From: Bacillus sp. es.034
GTDB lineage: Bacteria > Bacillota > Bacilli > Bacillales > Bacillaceae_B
Length of the DNA stretch: 64,000 nt
Assembly: GCF_002563655.1 (NCBI RefSeq)
Contig: NZ_PDIY01000001.1
Span: forward strand, 1,545,501-1,609,500
Direction of reading: 5' to 3'
A model generated the notes under the pieces. It did no database searches. It saw only the letters and a program-made list of their open reading frames with translations, and was not told the origin of the DNA. This document shows, piece by piece, positions 34,612-44,107 of the stretch (position 1 is its first letter; every line of letters starts with the position of its first letter). The translations under genes were made by a program, and so were the position numbers.

Positions 34612-35718
34612 TTATTCCACCGTCCCTGCTTCCAAAATCTGAATTTTTGCGTCTACATTGAATTTGACCCGTGGATAAATGCTGTCTTCCCATTCTTTGA
34701 AATCAAATCCTCGTACCCCGTGCTTTTGGAATTGTCCGATGCCGACAGGGTCTATGCCTAACTCCTGGAATTCTTTCAGCATTCTCGTCCCGTTTTCTTC
34801 AATATCCTTTTTCATCTGTTTCTCCACTTCAACCACTTTATCGTTCGTCAATTTTTTACCAGTATACTCACGGATGATCCCTCTTATTCTTATACGGACC
34901 GTCACTTCCACAGGGTCTGCATCATGCTTGACGATGATTTTATTCTTGGATTTGAGACTGGTTACTGAAGCCTCGATGGAATTTTCCACATGACCACGGC
35001 TCTTTTCTTTCCCCATTTTAATGACATAACTTCCTTCTGCATATTTATCCACAAGCAGTTTGAAGAAAAACATATCCTTAGCAGGGACTTTTTTGACCAT
35101 TTTGTCTTTATCAAATAACGCGATGCCCGAAATTGCCACACTTTCATTGGACAGCTGCTTTAAGATGGGCAGATAAGGTGTCTGCCCATCCTGAAAGTAA
35201 TCATAAATGAACATATGAAGGTTGGTTTCGGGAAGTTCTCTCCGGGTGATATTATGCTGGATCAGGTTGGAAAGGTATGTCCCATTTCCTCTTAATCCAT
35301 AGTTTCCCTTGAGGAGCTCTCCTGCTTCCCCTTCCGTAACGGTCAAATAAAGCCTGGCCCCGACACTGGCATCCCTTTGGAGGGAGTCGCCGATATCGAT
35401 AATTCCCTTCTTTGCAAGCTCTTCCCCGACTAAAACGACGTCCAAACTACCTCGGACAAGAGGCTGCTGAGATCGTCTTTCCAATTTTTCGAGTACTTCC
35501 CTGGTAGAGGAGGCTTCTGCTGACAACGTCCCGTTTTGAATAGATTTATCAGAGAGGTAGATGGGAAACAAAGCAGTTCCCTTGATCTTGTCCTCTCCCA
35601 CGTAGTCATAAGCTTTCCCTGTTTCAATATATAGGTCGTCCAGGATTTCCTTTTCCACACATCCAGTTAACAATATAAAACTAATGAGAAGAGCAACGAT
35701 CATGCTAATACGGTTCAT
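34612..35718 (-). CDS. Ger(x)C-family spore germination lipoprotein (GerAC type)
   Basis: A 368-residue lipoprotein with lipobox LLTGC (Cys20) and the GerC fold, including IAISGIALFDKDKMV and the C-terminal QFQKHGVRGFDFKEWEDSIYP. It is the C subunit of a nutrient germinant receptor in the spore inner membrane. ATG 35718 overlaps the TGA of the upstream B gene (ATGA), so the three genes are translationally linked. Confidence 0.88.
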   Translation of the reverse strand: MNRISMIVALLISFILLTGCVEKEILDDLYIETGKAYDYVGEDKIKGTALFPIYLSDKSIQNGTLSAEASSTREVLEKLERRSQQPLVRGSLDVVLVGEELAKKGIIDIGDSLQRDASVGARLYLTVTEGEAGELLKGNYGLRGNGTYLSNLIQHNITRRELPETNLHMFIYDYFQDGQTPYLPILKQLSNESVAISGIALFDKDKMVKKVPAKDMFFFKLLVDKYAEGSYVIKMGKEKSRGHVENSIEASVTSLKSKNKIIVKHDADPVEVTVRIRIRGIIREYTGKKLTNDKVVEVEKQMKKDIEENGTRMLKEFQELGIDPVGIGQFQKHGVRGFDFKEWEDSIYPRVKFNVDAKIQILEAGTVE

Positions 35719-36803
35719 TGTTTGTGCCTCACTTTCTTCATGATGATCACAAGCAACAGAAGAGCAGGGATGTAAAAATAGTTAATGTAAAATCCGATTT
35801 GCCCTGATACGGAATTGAGGAAATTCACTAGCTTCCGGTCAGTAAAAAACGTAAGGGCGGATAAGCATAGAAGGCAGATGATCAATAACGTATGCCTGTG
35901 CTTCAGAGGAGTCATTCGTTTTAAAATCCTGCTGGCACACCAGATGGCGATACAAACGTTCGGAAGGATAATCAAACACCAATTGGCAATGCCGATATAC
36001 TCAAATCGCTCTACGAACGGCATTTCGACGATCTTCCACATGGAAAGAGTGGCCCAGACGGTCTTTTCCAGCTGCTTCTGACTGAAAAATGAAAAAGAAA
36101 TCAAGGCTAAGATTGTGTATAGTAGAGTGGTCGTAGAAAGCGCCCAGTGTGCATATTTCTGGGATTTCTTTGCGTCTTTCACAAATGGATAAAGCATCAA
36201 GATGGATTCATAACCTAAATACGTCAGGGACATGTTCTTGGTAGAAATCAATAGATCCTTTACCGAATGATCAAAGACAGGCAGAATATTTCGAAAGTCT
36301 GCATACTTGAAGGTGAAGGCGAAAGTTAATACGAGATAACTTGGAAGGATGATACCGAAAAAGGCCGTTCCGGTCACGGTCCGTACCCCGCCGTTGACAA
36401 TATAATATACAAGGATGAGGAAGAACAAAGAAAAGAAGAATGTACTCAATCTCGGATACATCCACACCTGTAATACCTCGATATACGTGCGCAATATGGT
36501 AATGACAAGCAAACTGAAATAGACGACAAAGAAGAGACTGAATACTTTCCCAAGCCACTTCCCAAAGGCCAGGGTGTGGGCAGATACAAGATCTCCCTCG
36601 ACCCTATTTAAAATCTGATACATTATGAACATAATAACGTGAGTGAAAATACCTGCAAGAATGACGGAAATCCATCCATCATAGCCCGCATTTTTCGAAA
36701 TGATTCGCTGAAATCCAAGTACTCCTGCCCCCACCTGAATGGAGTGAATGAGAAAAAATACGAGAAAGGGCGATATTTTTCTTCTATCCGGAATGGGCTG
36801 CAT
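35715..36803 (-). CDS. Spore germination permease (GerAB type)
   Basis: A 362-residue, 10-helix protein of the endospore permease family (APC fold) with ISPFLVFFLIHSIQVGAGVLGFQR at the start. The B subunit is thought to bind the germinant amino acid or sugar. I start at ATG 36803, following a full GGAGGTGATC anti-Shine-Dalgarno sequence, not at the ATG 36821 that coincides with the end of the A gene. Confidence 0.88.
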   Translation of the reverse strand: MQPIPDRRKISPFLVFFLIHSIQVGAGVLGFQRIISKNAGYDGWISVILAGIFTHVIMFIMYQILNRVEGDLVSAHTLAFGKWLGKVFSLFFVVYFSLLVITILRTYIEVLQVWMYPRLSTFFFSLFFLILVYYIVNGGVRTVTGTAFFGIILPSYLVLTFAFTFKYADFRNILPVFDHSVKDLLISTKNMSLTYLGYESILMLYPFVKDAKKSQKYAHWALSTTTLLYTILALISFSFFSQKQLEKTVWATLSMWKIVEMPFVERFEYIGIANWCLIILPNVCIAIWCASRILKRMTPLKHRHTLLIICLLCLSALTFFTDRKLVNFLNSVSGQIGFYINYFYIPALLLLVIIMKKVRHKQ

Positions 36804-36820
36804 CTGATCACCTCCAACCA

Positions 36821-38326
36821 TTATTCGTCGATATCAAACTTTTTCTTACCTTCAGACGGGCGGAATCTGGACGGCTTCTGGGTTCGTAAATATTCCGGAC
36901 GCCCTGATTGTTTATTAAAGGGGAAGCGAATGATAGCATCTTTCAGGTCTTTTACCCTTGGCGGGAAAAGGGGTTCCAAAAACGGTCTGCCTAAAGAGGT
37001 TAACTGTAGCAGATGACCCATCAGCAGACAGAAGCAGTAGACGATACCCAATAGTCCCCAAAGTTGAGCGAACAACAGAAAGGGAAACCGTAAAAGACGG
37101 ATCGTATTACCCATCCGATACACAGGTGTTGTAAAGGAAGCAAGAGCCGCAAGGGCAACCATTATGAGCAATACGTTACTTGTGATCCCCGCTTCAACTG
37201 ACGCCGTCCCGATGACGATCCCTCCAACGATACCGATTGTCTGACCTACCTTGGTCGGAAGGCGCGCCCCTGCTTCACGAAGCAGTTCAATCGTCAATTC
37301 CAGAAACAATGCTTCAAGTATAGGTGGCAGAGGGATCTCTTGTCTTGACGTGATGAGTGTGGCCATTAAATCTTTCGGTATGAGTTCATAATGATAGGTC
37401 AATGCTGCCACATAAATAGGCGTAATCAAAATGGAGAACGCCACTGCGAATACACGGACGAGACGAAGAAATGAGGAAATAGAAAAATTCAAAAAATAAT
37501 CCTCATAGGCATTAAAAAATTCTACGAGAGTGGTAGGTCCTATCAATGCATGGGGAGATCCATCCACCATGATTGTAAGCTTACCTTCCACAAGGACCGA
37601 TGCGACCCGGTCAGGCCTTTCTGAATCCAGTAATTGCGGGAAAGGGGATTTGCTGTTATCGGCAATCAGCTGTTCTATGAATGAACTGTCCATGATCTGA
37701 TCGAAGTCCAGATCGCGTAATCGCTGGCGGACTGTTTCCACGTTGGATTCATCTGCCAATCCATCAATATAAAGTAGTGCAACCCGTGTGTGGGTCAGTT
37801 TTCCGATATTGAATTCTTCCATAACCAATTCTTTCACGGGCAGACGCTTTCTAAGCAGATTTAAATTATCGCTTAGAGACTCTACAAACGCCTCTTTTGG
37901 CCCAACGACGCTGAACTCCACTTCTGGTTGGGATACTTTCCTCCCCATCTCATTTTTAGTAGCGATAAAGGCGAATTTTCGATTGGTCGCGTCCATTGTC
38001 AGCAACGTATATCCGTTATAGATCTTCTGCTCGATTTGGGTTTCATCAGTGGAAATTTGAATATCTATTACTGGAACCAGTGTTTTTAAATCATCGAATG
38101 AATGAAAATCCTTAGAAAGTAATGAAGGGAGGACGTCCTCCTGCAGGATCTTTCCATCAATTAACGTAGTGACGAAGTGCAGACTGAATTTAACCCCTGT
38201 ATGAGGATTCTGATAAAATGCCTGTTTATAATCGGCAGATTTCTCCGCTTCCTTTTTCATGCTTTCATATGATTGTTTCTTACTTTTCTTATCGCTGTTT
38301 TTCTTGTTCTTAAAGAATGGAAACAT
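36821..38326 (-). CDS. GerA-family spore germination protein (GerAA type)
   Basis: A 501-residue protein with an N-terminal soluble domain and membrane helices from about residue 280. The conserved GerA stretch GAGLPTKVGQTIGIVGGIVIGTASVEAG-type (here ARLPTKVGQTIG) is present. It is the A subunit of a GerA receptor and heads a gerA-B-C operon on the minus strand. Expression is expected in the forespore under sigma-G; a CATACAT upstream is suggestive, but no -35 fits. Confidence 0.9.
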   Translation of the reverse strand: MFPFFKNKKNSDKKSKKQSYESMKKEAEKSADYKQAFYQNPHTGVKFSLHFVTTLIDGKILQEDVLPSLLSKDFHSFDDLKTLVPVIDIQISTDETQIEQKIYNGYTLLTMDATNRKFAFIATKNEMGRKVSQPEVEFSVVGPKEAFVESLSDNLNLLRKRLPVKELVMEEFNIGKLTHTRVALLYIDGLADESNVETVRQRLRDLDFDQIMDSSFIEQLIADNSKSPFPQLLDSERPDRVASVLVEGKLTIMVDGSPHALIGPTTLVEFFNAYEDYFLNFSISSFLRLVRVFAVAFSILITPIYVAALTYHYELIPKDLMATLITSRQEIPLPPILEALFLELTIELLREAGARLPTKVGQTIGIVGGIVIGTASVEAGITSNVLLIMVALAALASFTTPVYRMGNTIRLLRFPFLLFAQLWGLLGIVYCFCLLMGHLLQLTSLGRPFLEPLFPPRVKDLKDAIIRFPFNKQSGRPEYLRTQKPSRFRPSEGKKKFDIDE

Positions 38327-38447
38327 ACTAATCCCTCATGTCCGATGTATGGTCTATCCTGTAGTGTTACCGAAAAAAGGAGAATTATGAAAAAGGAAGC
38401 GAGGAGAGGAAATAAACGTATAGCAACCCCTGGAAATCAGCATACAA

Positions 38448-38484
38448 AAAAGCCGGAGAGGGCATGCCCTTTCCGGCTTTTCAC
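38448..38484. terminator. Bidirectional terminator
   Basis: AAAAGCCGGAGAGGG (38448-38462) pairs with CCCTTTCCGGCTTTT (38467-38481), one wobble; it closes the minus-strand siderophore-binding gene, whose stop is at 38494. Confidence 0.88.
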
Positions 38485-38493
38485 AAGAGTCGT

Positions 38494-39453
38494 TTATTCC
38501 TGTTCTAAAAAGTACTTTTCGATATCATCGAGCATGGCATTTGCCGCCAGGACTCCGCCAGCAGTGTTCCAAATCGCATCACTTACTTCATAGACCTTAT
38601 CTTGTTTTGCTACTTCAAGATTTTTGAACAACGGATCGTTCAGCCACTCTTCAGCAAGTTTATTCGCTTCGCCATCTCCTGTTTCATATGTGAAGTAGAA
38701 CAGGACATCTCCGTCCATAGCCGGGATGCGTTCTTTGGTTACACCTTTTTCTGCGAAGTCTTCTGCGTCCTGACCATCAGGACGGTCGAAACCCAGCTGG
38801 TCCAGGATCACGCCTGAGAATGAGTCTTTATGGTAAATTCTTACGTCTCCTGCCAGAAAGCGGACCATGGAAACTTTTTGATTCAGCTTGTCTCCGAGTT
38901 TCCCTTTAAGATCTTCGATACGCTGATCATACTCCGCTAATACTTCCTTGCCTTTTTCTTCTTTATTCAGTGCTTTTGCATACAACTCGAAATTTTCTTT
39001 CCAGTTGCCGCGTAACGTTTCAGCCATCACGGTTGGAGCGATGTCTTTCAGTTGATTATACTGCTCTTCTTGACGCATTTTGTTCCCGATAATCAGGTCC
39101 GGCTGAAGCTTCGCGATCGCTTCCATATTTAGTTCGCTCTCTGTTCCGACGACTTCCACATCTTTCATCTTGTCAGCGATGTGGTCATACCAAGGATCAC
39201 CTGTCCATGATTGAACGGCACCGACTGGTGTGACACCCAGGGAAAGGAGGGCTTCTGTGCCTTCATTTGTCAGGATAACGACTTTCTTTGGCGTTCCTTT
39301 GATTTCCGTCGTACCCATTGCATGTTTCACTGTATACGTTTCTTCATTCGTATCATTTCCTGCAGACTCATCTTTTTCTTCTTTATTTCCGCAGGCAGCG
39401 AGAAAGAGAAGGGTAGAGATCAACAGTAGGGATAGTAAGCTTTTCAATTTCAT
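38494..39453 (-). CDS. Iron-siderophore ABC transporter, substrate-binding lipoprotein
   Basis: A 319-residue periplasmic-binding-like protein with a lipobox LAAC (Cys21) and the FhuD/FecB-family domain (PKKVVILTNEGTEALLSLGVTPVGAVQSW). It binds ferric siderophore outside the membrane and delivers it to the FecCD permeases divergently encoded. I start at ATG 39453, eight bases after AGGAGGA. Two Fur boxes lie just upstream. Confidence 0.9.
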   Translation of the reverse strand: MKLKSLLSLLLISTLLFLAACGNKEEKDESAGNDTNEETYTVKHAMGTTEIKGTPKKVVILTNEGTEALLSLGVTPVGAVQSWTGDPWYDHIADKMKDVEVVGTESELNMEAIAKLQPDLIIGNKMRQEEQYNQLKDIAPTVMAETLRGNWKENFELYAKALNKEEKGKEVLAEYDQRIEDLKGKLGDKLNQKVSMVRFLAGDVRIYHKDSFSGVILDQLGFDRPDGQDAEDFAEKGVTKERIPAMDGDVLFYFTYETGDGEANKLAEEWLNDPLFKNLEVAKQDKVYEVSDAIWNTAGGVLAANAMLDDIEKYFLEQE

Positions 39454-39482
39454 ATGTAGATCCTCCTGATATATTTTATCGG

Positions 39483-39497
39483 TGATAATGATTATCA
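39483..39497. promoter_or_regulatory. Perfect Fur box (1)
   Basis: TGATAATGATTATCA is an exact 7-1-7 match to the Bacillus Fur consensus, 30 bp before the binding-protein ATG. Confidence 0.9.
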
Positions 39498-39546
39498 TTT
39501 ACACTCATAATGGTAGATGAGAAGGTTTTCAATGTCAATACCTAAA

Positions 39547-39561
39547 TGATAATGATTTTCA
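39547..39561. promoter_or_regulatory. Fur box (2)
   Basis: TGATAATGATTTTCA matches the Fur consensus in 14 of 15 positions and lies on the permease side of the divergent region. Confidence 0.82.
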
Positions 39562-39681
39562 AAGTCATTGACGCTCCTTTTATTCTTCTTTAAAATAGAA
39601 AGGGAAGAACTAAGAGCGTAATGGCTCAATTGATTTCCTTTCCTTAAAATGCCCTTTAAGGAATAGAAAGGTTAGCACATA

Positions 39682-40668
39682 ATGAAAATTCAAAAAAAGC
39701 TTCTTTTATTTATAGGTACATTCCTTATTCTTATCCTGTGCATCGGCATCAGTATTGTATACGGATACACGGATACATCTTGGAAAACGGCTATCGAGGC
39801 TTTTTCCAACCCTACTGGATCCACGGAGCATATCGTGCTTCAGACAATCCGGTTACCAAGGGCGCTGATTGCGGCGGCAGTCGGTGCATCCCTTGCGATT
39901 TCAGGGGTTTTGATGCAAACATTGACCAATAATCCTCTCGCATCTCCAGGGATTTTCGGAATCAATGCAGGGGGAGCTTTTATGGTCGTTGTAGCGGTTA
40001 CGCTCTTTGGCATAACCAACCTGCAATCCTTTACGTGGCTCGCCTTTCTTGGTGCCGCCATTGCAGCGGTCGGCGTATTCATCATCAGTTCTGCAGGGAA
40101 TAAAGGCTTGACGCCGATGAAGCTGACCCTTGCTGGAGCGGCGATCACCGCTATGTTTTCTTCCTTTACACAGGGATTGCTTGTCTTGAATGAAGCGGCA
40201 CTGGAGCAGGTGTTGTTCTGGCTCGCGGGATCTGTCCAGGGAAGAAGTCTTTCCATATTGAGCGGGGTCTTTCCATATATTGTGGCTGGATGGATTCTTG
40301 CTCTCTTCATTGCCGGCAAGATGAATATCCTCGCCATGGGTGAAGATGTGGCGAAAGGGCTCGGCCTGAAAACAAACTTGATCAAGTTTCTTGCTTTGAT
40401 GGTTGTCGTCCTCCTGGCGGGCGGTTCTGTCGCCGTTGCCGGTCCCATCGGTTTCATCGGGATTGTCATCCCCCATGTAGCAAGGAAGATCATCGGGGTG
40501 GACCACCGGTGGCTGATTCCTTTCTCTGGACTTCTCGGAGCGATCTTATTACTGGCTGCTGACATTGGGGCACGCTACATCATCATGCCCCAGGAAGTGC
40601 CCGTCGGTGTCATGACCGCCATCATCGGAGCACCATTCTTCGTGTATGTGGCAAGGAAGGGGTTTTAG
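39682..40668 (+). CDS. FecCD-family iron-siderophore permease
   Basis: A 328-residue, about 9-10 helix permease with the family stretches RLPRALIAAAVGASLAISGVLMQ and GPIGFIGIVIPHVARKIIG. It forms the channel with the next gene. It is similar to YfiZ-type permeases of B. subtilis. Only 3 bp separate it from the second permease. Expression should be iron-repressed by Fur. Confidence 0.9.
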   Translation: MKIQKKLLLFIGTFLILILCIGISIVYGYTDTSWKTAIEAFSNPTGSTEHIVLQTIRLPRALIAAAVGASLAISGVLMQTLTNNPLASPGIFGINAGGAFMVVVAVTLFGITNLQSFTWLAFLGAAIAAVGVFIISSAGNKGLTPMKLTLAGAAITAMFSSFTQGLLVLNEAALEQVLFWLAGSVQGRSLSILSGVFPYIVAGWILALFIAGKMNILAMGEDVAKGLGLKTNLIKFLALMVVVLLAGGSVAVAGPIGFIGIVIPHVARKIIGVDHRWLIPFSGLLGAILLLAADIGARYIIMPQEVPVGVMTAIIGAPFFVYVARKGF

Positions 40669-40671
40669 CCG

Positions 40672-41727
40672 ATGGCTCGATTTATAGGAAAACGATGGCT
40701 CGAGGACCGTGTCTCGATGCTCGTCGATCTTTCTGCACTCAAAAAAATAACCATCCTGGGTTTGATTACATTTCTGGTACTGATCATGAGTACAGGAATA
40801 GGGGACTTGAAGATTGCCCCATGGAAGGTGATCAGTGTCTTCTTTGGAGGGGGGACAAGTTTGGAGCAGCTTGTCGTGACGTCCTTCCGCCTGCCGCGGA
40901 TCCTCATTGCACTCCTTGCCGGGATGGCGTTAGCCGTTTCCGGGGGAATCCTTCAAGGAATGATACGCAACCCTCTTGCTTCACCGGATATCATCGGGAT
41001 CACAGGAGGAGCCGGAGCGGCTGTCGTCGCCTTTCTGACCCTTTTCAGCAATGATGATAATACGTTGATGGTCAGCATTAAATGGCTGCCTGTTGCTGCA
41101 TTCACCGGCGCGACAGTCATTGCCTTTCTCGTTTATTTTTTAGCCTGGCGAAAAGGGGTCTCACCTGTCAGACTCGTTCTGATCGGGATAGGTATTTCGG
41201 CTTTGACTCAAGCCTTGACCACATTACTTATGATACTCGGCCCGATCTACAGGGCCAGTCAGGCAAATATCTGGATCACGGGTACGGTGAACGGCTCTGA
41301 CTGGCAGGATGTGTGGATCCTGCTTCCTTGGAGCCTGGTCTTTATCCTGTTAAGCTTCTTTATTACCCGTCAGCTGAATATACAGGAACTAGGCGAAGAA
41401 ATCGCCACTAGTGTAGGAGGGAATGTTCAGCGTCAGCGGTTCTTTCTCCTTCTCATGTCAACGGCGTTAGTGGGGGGAGCAGTCGCATTTGCAGGTGGAA
41501 TCGGCTTTGTAGGCTTGATGGCTCCCCATATGGCAAGGCGGATGGTCGGTTCTTCTTTTGGGGCGCTGCTTCCTACTGCAGCCCTGATCGGAGGGATCCT
41601 CGTCATGGTGGCAGACTTGATCGGCAGGACACTTTTCCTGCCCCTCGAAGTCCCAGCCGGTGTCTTTACGGCAGCGATCGGTGCACCGTATTTTATCTAT
41701 CTATTATTTAAAACAAGAAATTCTTAA
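40672..41727 (+). CDS. FecCD-family iron-siderophore permease, second subunit
   Basis: A 351-residue FecCD permease with RLPRILIALLAGMALAVSGGILQ, NPLASPDIIG and GGIGFVGLMAPHMARRMVG. It starts 3 bp after the first permease and is followed by the ATPase gene, completing a YfiZ/YfhA-YusV-like transporter for a hydroxamate or catecholate siderophore. The ATG at 40672 has AAGGAAGGGG somewhat far upstream (about 15 bp), so a later start is possible. Confidence 0.9.
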   Translation: MARFIGKRWLEDRVSMLVDLSALKKITILGLITFLVLIMSTGIGDLKIAPWKVISVFFGGGTSLEQLVVTSFRLPRILIALLAGMALAVSGGILQGMIRNPLASPDIIGITGGAGAAVVAFLTLFSNDDNTLMVSIKWLPVAAFTGATVIAFLVYFLAWRKGVSPVRLVLIGIGISALTQALTTLLMILGPIYRASQANIWITGTVNGSDWQDVWILLPWSLVFILLSFFITRQLNIQELGEEIATSVGGNVQRQRFFLLLMSTALVGGAVAFAGGIGFVGLMAPHMARRMVGSSFGALLPTAALIGGILVMVADLIGRTLFLPLEVPAGVFTAAIGAPYFIYLLFKTRNS

Positions 41728-41742
41728 AGGAGTTGGCCATAG

Positions 41743-42561
41743 ATGAGTGACGTACTACAAACGAAGGATTTGACTCTATCTTACGGGGAACGGACGATCA
41801 TCGATGAATTGAATATTGATATTCCACAAGGGGAGATTTCGGTCTTCATCGGCGGGAACGGCTGCGGGAAATCCACGCTTCTCCGTTCCATCGCCCGCCT
41901 GCTTAAGCCGAAGCAGGGATCGGTCCTGTTGGATGGGGAGTCAATCTCACGTTTATCTACGAAGGAAGTCGCTCGTAAAATGGCCATTCTTCCTCAATCC
42001 CCAACGGCTCCAGAAGGGCTGACCGTCCTTCAGCTCGTCAAGCAGGGGCGCTACCCTCATCAAACCTGGCTCAAGCAATGGTCACAGAAGGATGAAGAGC
42101 TCGTCCAGGACGCGTTGAAAGCAACGAAGATGGAGGAGCTGCAGCACCGGAAAGTGGATGAACTATCAGGAGGGCAGAGGCAGCGCGCGTGGATCGCCCT
42201 GACACTTGCCCAGGATACAGACATCATCCTGTTGGATGAGCCAACCACATACCTTGATATGACCCACCAGATTGAAATCCTGGACTTATTATTCGAACTG
42301 AATGAGAAAGAGCAGCGCACCATCGTTATGGTTCTTCATGACCTGAACCTTGCCTGCAGATACGCCCATAATATCGTGGCGATCCGGGATAAAAAGATTT
42401 ATGCTCAAGGAAAACCTGAAGAAGTGATCAGCTGTGAGCTTGTGAAGCATGTATTCGATATGGACTGTCAGGTATCCCGGGACCCGTTATTCGGCACGCC
42501 TTTATGCATCCCGTTCGGCAAAGGACGCTGCATCTTAAAAGACGCAGTGGAAACAGGATGA
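41743..42561 (+). CDS. yusV: Iron-siderophore ABC transporter ATPase
   Basis: A 272-residue FepC-type ATPase: Walker A GGNGCGKST, signature ELSGGQRQRAWIALTLAQD, Walker B IILLDEPTTYLD, and the His loop VLHDLNLA. In B. subtilis YusV energises several Fur-controlled siderophore permeases. Its place at the edge of the yus block and the next genes (FhuF-like, yusU) support the name. ATG 41743 follows AAAGGAGTTGG. Confidence 0.88.
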   Translation: MSDVLQTKDLTLSYGERTIIDELNIDIPQGEISVFIGGNGCGKSTLLRSIARLLKPKQGSVLLDGESISRLSTKEVARKMAILPQSPTAPEGLTVLQLVKQGRYPHQTWLKQWSQKDEELVQDALKATKMEELQHRKVDELSGGQRQRAWIALTLAQDTDIILLDEPTTYLDMTHQIEILDLLFELNEKEQRTIVMVLHDLNLACRYAHNIVAIRDKKIYAQGKPEEVISCELVKHVFDMDCQVSRDPLFGTPLCIPFGKGRCILKDAVETG

Positions 42562-43313
42562 ACACACTGACTGAACAACAGTGGGAAATCTTGAAGAAAT
42601 ACCGTTTTCATGCGTCGCCCCCAGCTTTAAAAGGGGAAGAGGCAGCCTCATTCCTGGATGGTGGAAAGATGAATGCCTATTTATCTCAGCGTCGCTCCCT
42701 GATCGGTACGGAAGACCTTAAAGTGGCAGCATCCTTATTCATGAAGCGCTATGCGTTTGTAGCAGCAATGGGTTTAATGACCATGACATACTGGAATAAG
42801 AAATTGAATCTCAATCCTGAAAACCTGATCATGGTCGATGGGGACAGAAATGGTTTATGGATGCCTCAATTTCACTTGAAGGATGCATCGGTGACGGAGT
42901 TTACTTCCCAGGAGGAAAAGGTCTCGTTCATTCAATCCATTTTCCGGGATCATCTTGATCAAGTGATTCAGTCGATTAAAAATGCTACAAAGCTTTCAAA
43001 TCTCATCCTTTGGGAAAACATCGCCGTATATGTATTCTGGATATTTGAGAGTGATGACTTCCTTTTGAACGAAGGAATGAGGAGCGGGCGTGATGAACAA
43101 CTGCGGATGCTTCTTACAGATGAAAACAGCTCATGGTTCGGGAACTATCACAGAAATCCACTGGCCAGATATTATAGCGGAAAAGTAAATGTAGAGGGGA
43201 AAACGGAAAAAGTGCGTGTCAGAAAAACATGCTGTTTCTCCTACAGACTGGAGAACGGGGAACAATATCGCTGTAAAACCTGTCCCCAGACCTGTCTGAT
43301 TAAAAAGACCTAA
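42558..43313 (+). CDS. FhuF-like ferric-siderophore reductase
   Basis: A 251-residue protein with an FhuF/IucA-like middle and a Cys-rich C-terminus (RKTCCFSYRL, then RCKTCPQTC), the [2Fe-2S] pattern of FhuF proteins. It probably frees iron from imported siderophores by reducing it. ATG 42558 overlaps the TGA of yusV (ATGA), indicating translational coupling; the frame upstream of it has no ribosome site. Confidence 0.82.
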   Translation: MNTLTEQQWEILKKYRFHASPPALKGEEAASFLDGGKMNAYLSQRRSLIGTEDLKVAASLFMKRYAFVAAMGLMTMTYWNKKLNLNPENLIMVDGDRNGLWMPQFHLKDASVTEFTSQEEKVSFIQSIFRDHLDQVIQSIKNATKLSNLILWENIAVYVFWIFESDDFLLNEGMRSGRDEQLRMLLTDENSSWFGNYHRNPLARYYSGKVNVEGKTEKVRVRKTCCFSYRLENGEQYRCKTCPQTCLIKKT

Positions 43314-43340
43314 TTCATCATTCAGAAGGAGGCTAATGCA

Positions 43341-43604
43341 ATGAAGGAATTCCCTGAACAATTTGATGCTTTGCTTGAAAAGTACACGGAACTGTTGGTG
43401 GGTGAAACCGACGCCGCCAAGAAAGAAATGGTGACACAATACGCCCTTTACTCATTCATCGCCAAAAACATGCCGGCACTGGTGAAACATTGGAATTCTC
43501 TCTATCCGGAGGGGAAAGATGAAATGAAACGGATCGTCGGGGAAATCAAAGAGATGAATGAGGCACACCGGGCGGAAATGAGCAGGAAGAAAAAAGATGA
43601 ATGA
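43341..43604 (+). CDS. yusU: YusU-family (DUF2573) protein
   Basis: An 87-residue highly charged, helical protein (LLEKYTELLVGETDAAKKEMVTQYALYSFIAKNMPALVKHWN), which fits the YusU family. Its function is unknown. It follows the FhuF-like gene by 27 bp with a clear AGAAGGAGG site, so it may be iron-regulated as part of the operon. Confidence 0.8.
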   Translation: MKEFPEQFDALLEKYTELLVGETDAAKKEMVTQYALYSFIAKNMPALVKHWNSLYPEGKDEMKRIVGEIKEMNEAHRAEMSRKKKDE

Positions 43605-43616
43605 CGATAAGGATTG

Positions 43617-43654
43617 AAAAAGTACCCTTTTGACGTGAAGAGGGTACTTTTTTA
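43617..43654 (+). terminator. Terminator of the siderophore operon
   Basis: AAAGTACCC(TTTT) pairs with (AAGA)GGGTACTTT, then a T6 tract. Confidence 0.85.
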
Positions 43655-43709
43655 TTGGATTCTGTTGGGTGAAAATCCAATCTTTTCTCCCGCACTTTTA
43701 CCTCCAACA

Positions 43710-43738
43710 AAAAAAGGCAGACCCGAGTCTGCCTTCCG
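43710..43738 (-). terminator. Terminator of the YusN-like coat gene
   Basis: On the minus strand AAGGCAGACTCGGGTCTGCCTT is followed by seven T. Confidence 0.85.
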
Positions 43739-43742
43739 TTCA

Positions 43743-44090
43743 TTATTGTACCTGACCGCCGTATCCATATGGAAATTGAGAAGAATACTGCTGATGCTGC
43801 TGATAGGACTGCTGAATTTTTTGACTGTCGGCAGCCTCCAGCTTGTACCAGCCTTTGCGGAACATTTCATTGTATAACTCGCGTTGGGCATTTTGCGTTT
43901 CGTTGAAAATCGTCAGGAGGTCCTGATATAAAGCTTGATGGCTTGCTTCATTCAAAGCCGTACAGTAGGAAGCCGTCATATATTTCTCATGGGACAGGAC
44001 ATCCGTAATGAAGTCGCGATCATTCATCTGTGGTGTTTCCGGCACTTGCGTTTTAGGGTTTTGGATTTTTTGCTGATTCTGCTGATTCAT
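43743..44090 (-). CDS. yusN: CotF-family spore coat protein (YusN-like)
   Basis: A 115-residue protein with a Gln/Asn-rich start and the coat-F helix block (MNDRDFITDVLSHEKYMTASYCTALNEASH), ending in a Gln/Tyr-rich tail. I start at ATG 44090, seven bases after AAAGGAGTC. It lies 17 bp after a second small coat-like gene, and both sit in the yus region where B. subtilis has yusN. Confidence 0.8.
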   Translation of the reverse strand: MNQQNQQKIQNPKTQVPETPQMNDRDFITDVLSHEKYMTASYCTALNEASHQALYQDLLTIFNETQNAQRELYNEMFRKGWYKLEAADSQKIQQSYQQHQQYSSQFPYGYGGQVQ

Positions 44091-44107
44091 GGTTTTTAGA
44101 CTCCTTT

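Noticed and set aside
39840..40565. Long (241-codon) open frame on the minus strand across a permease gene
   Set aside because: It mirrors the FecCD permease, has no ribosome site and a low-complexity, alanine/threonine-rich translation typical of antisense frames of membrane proteins.
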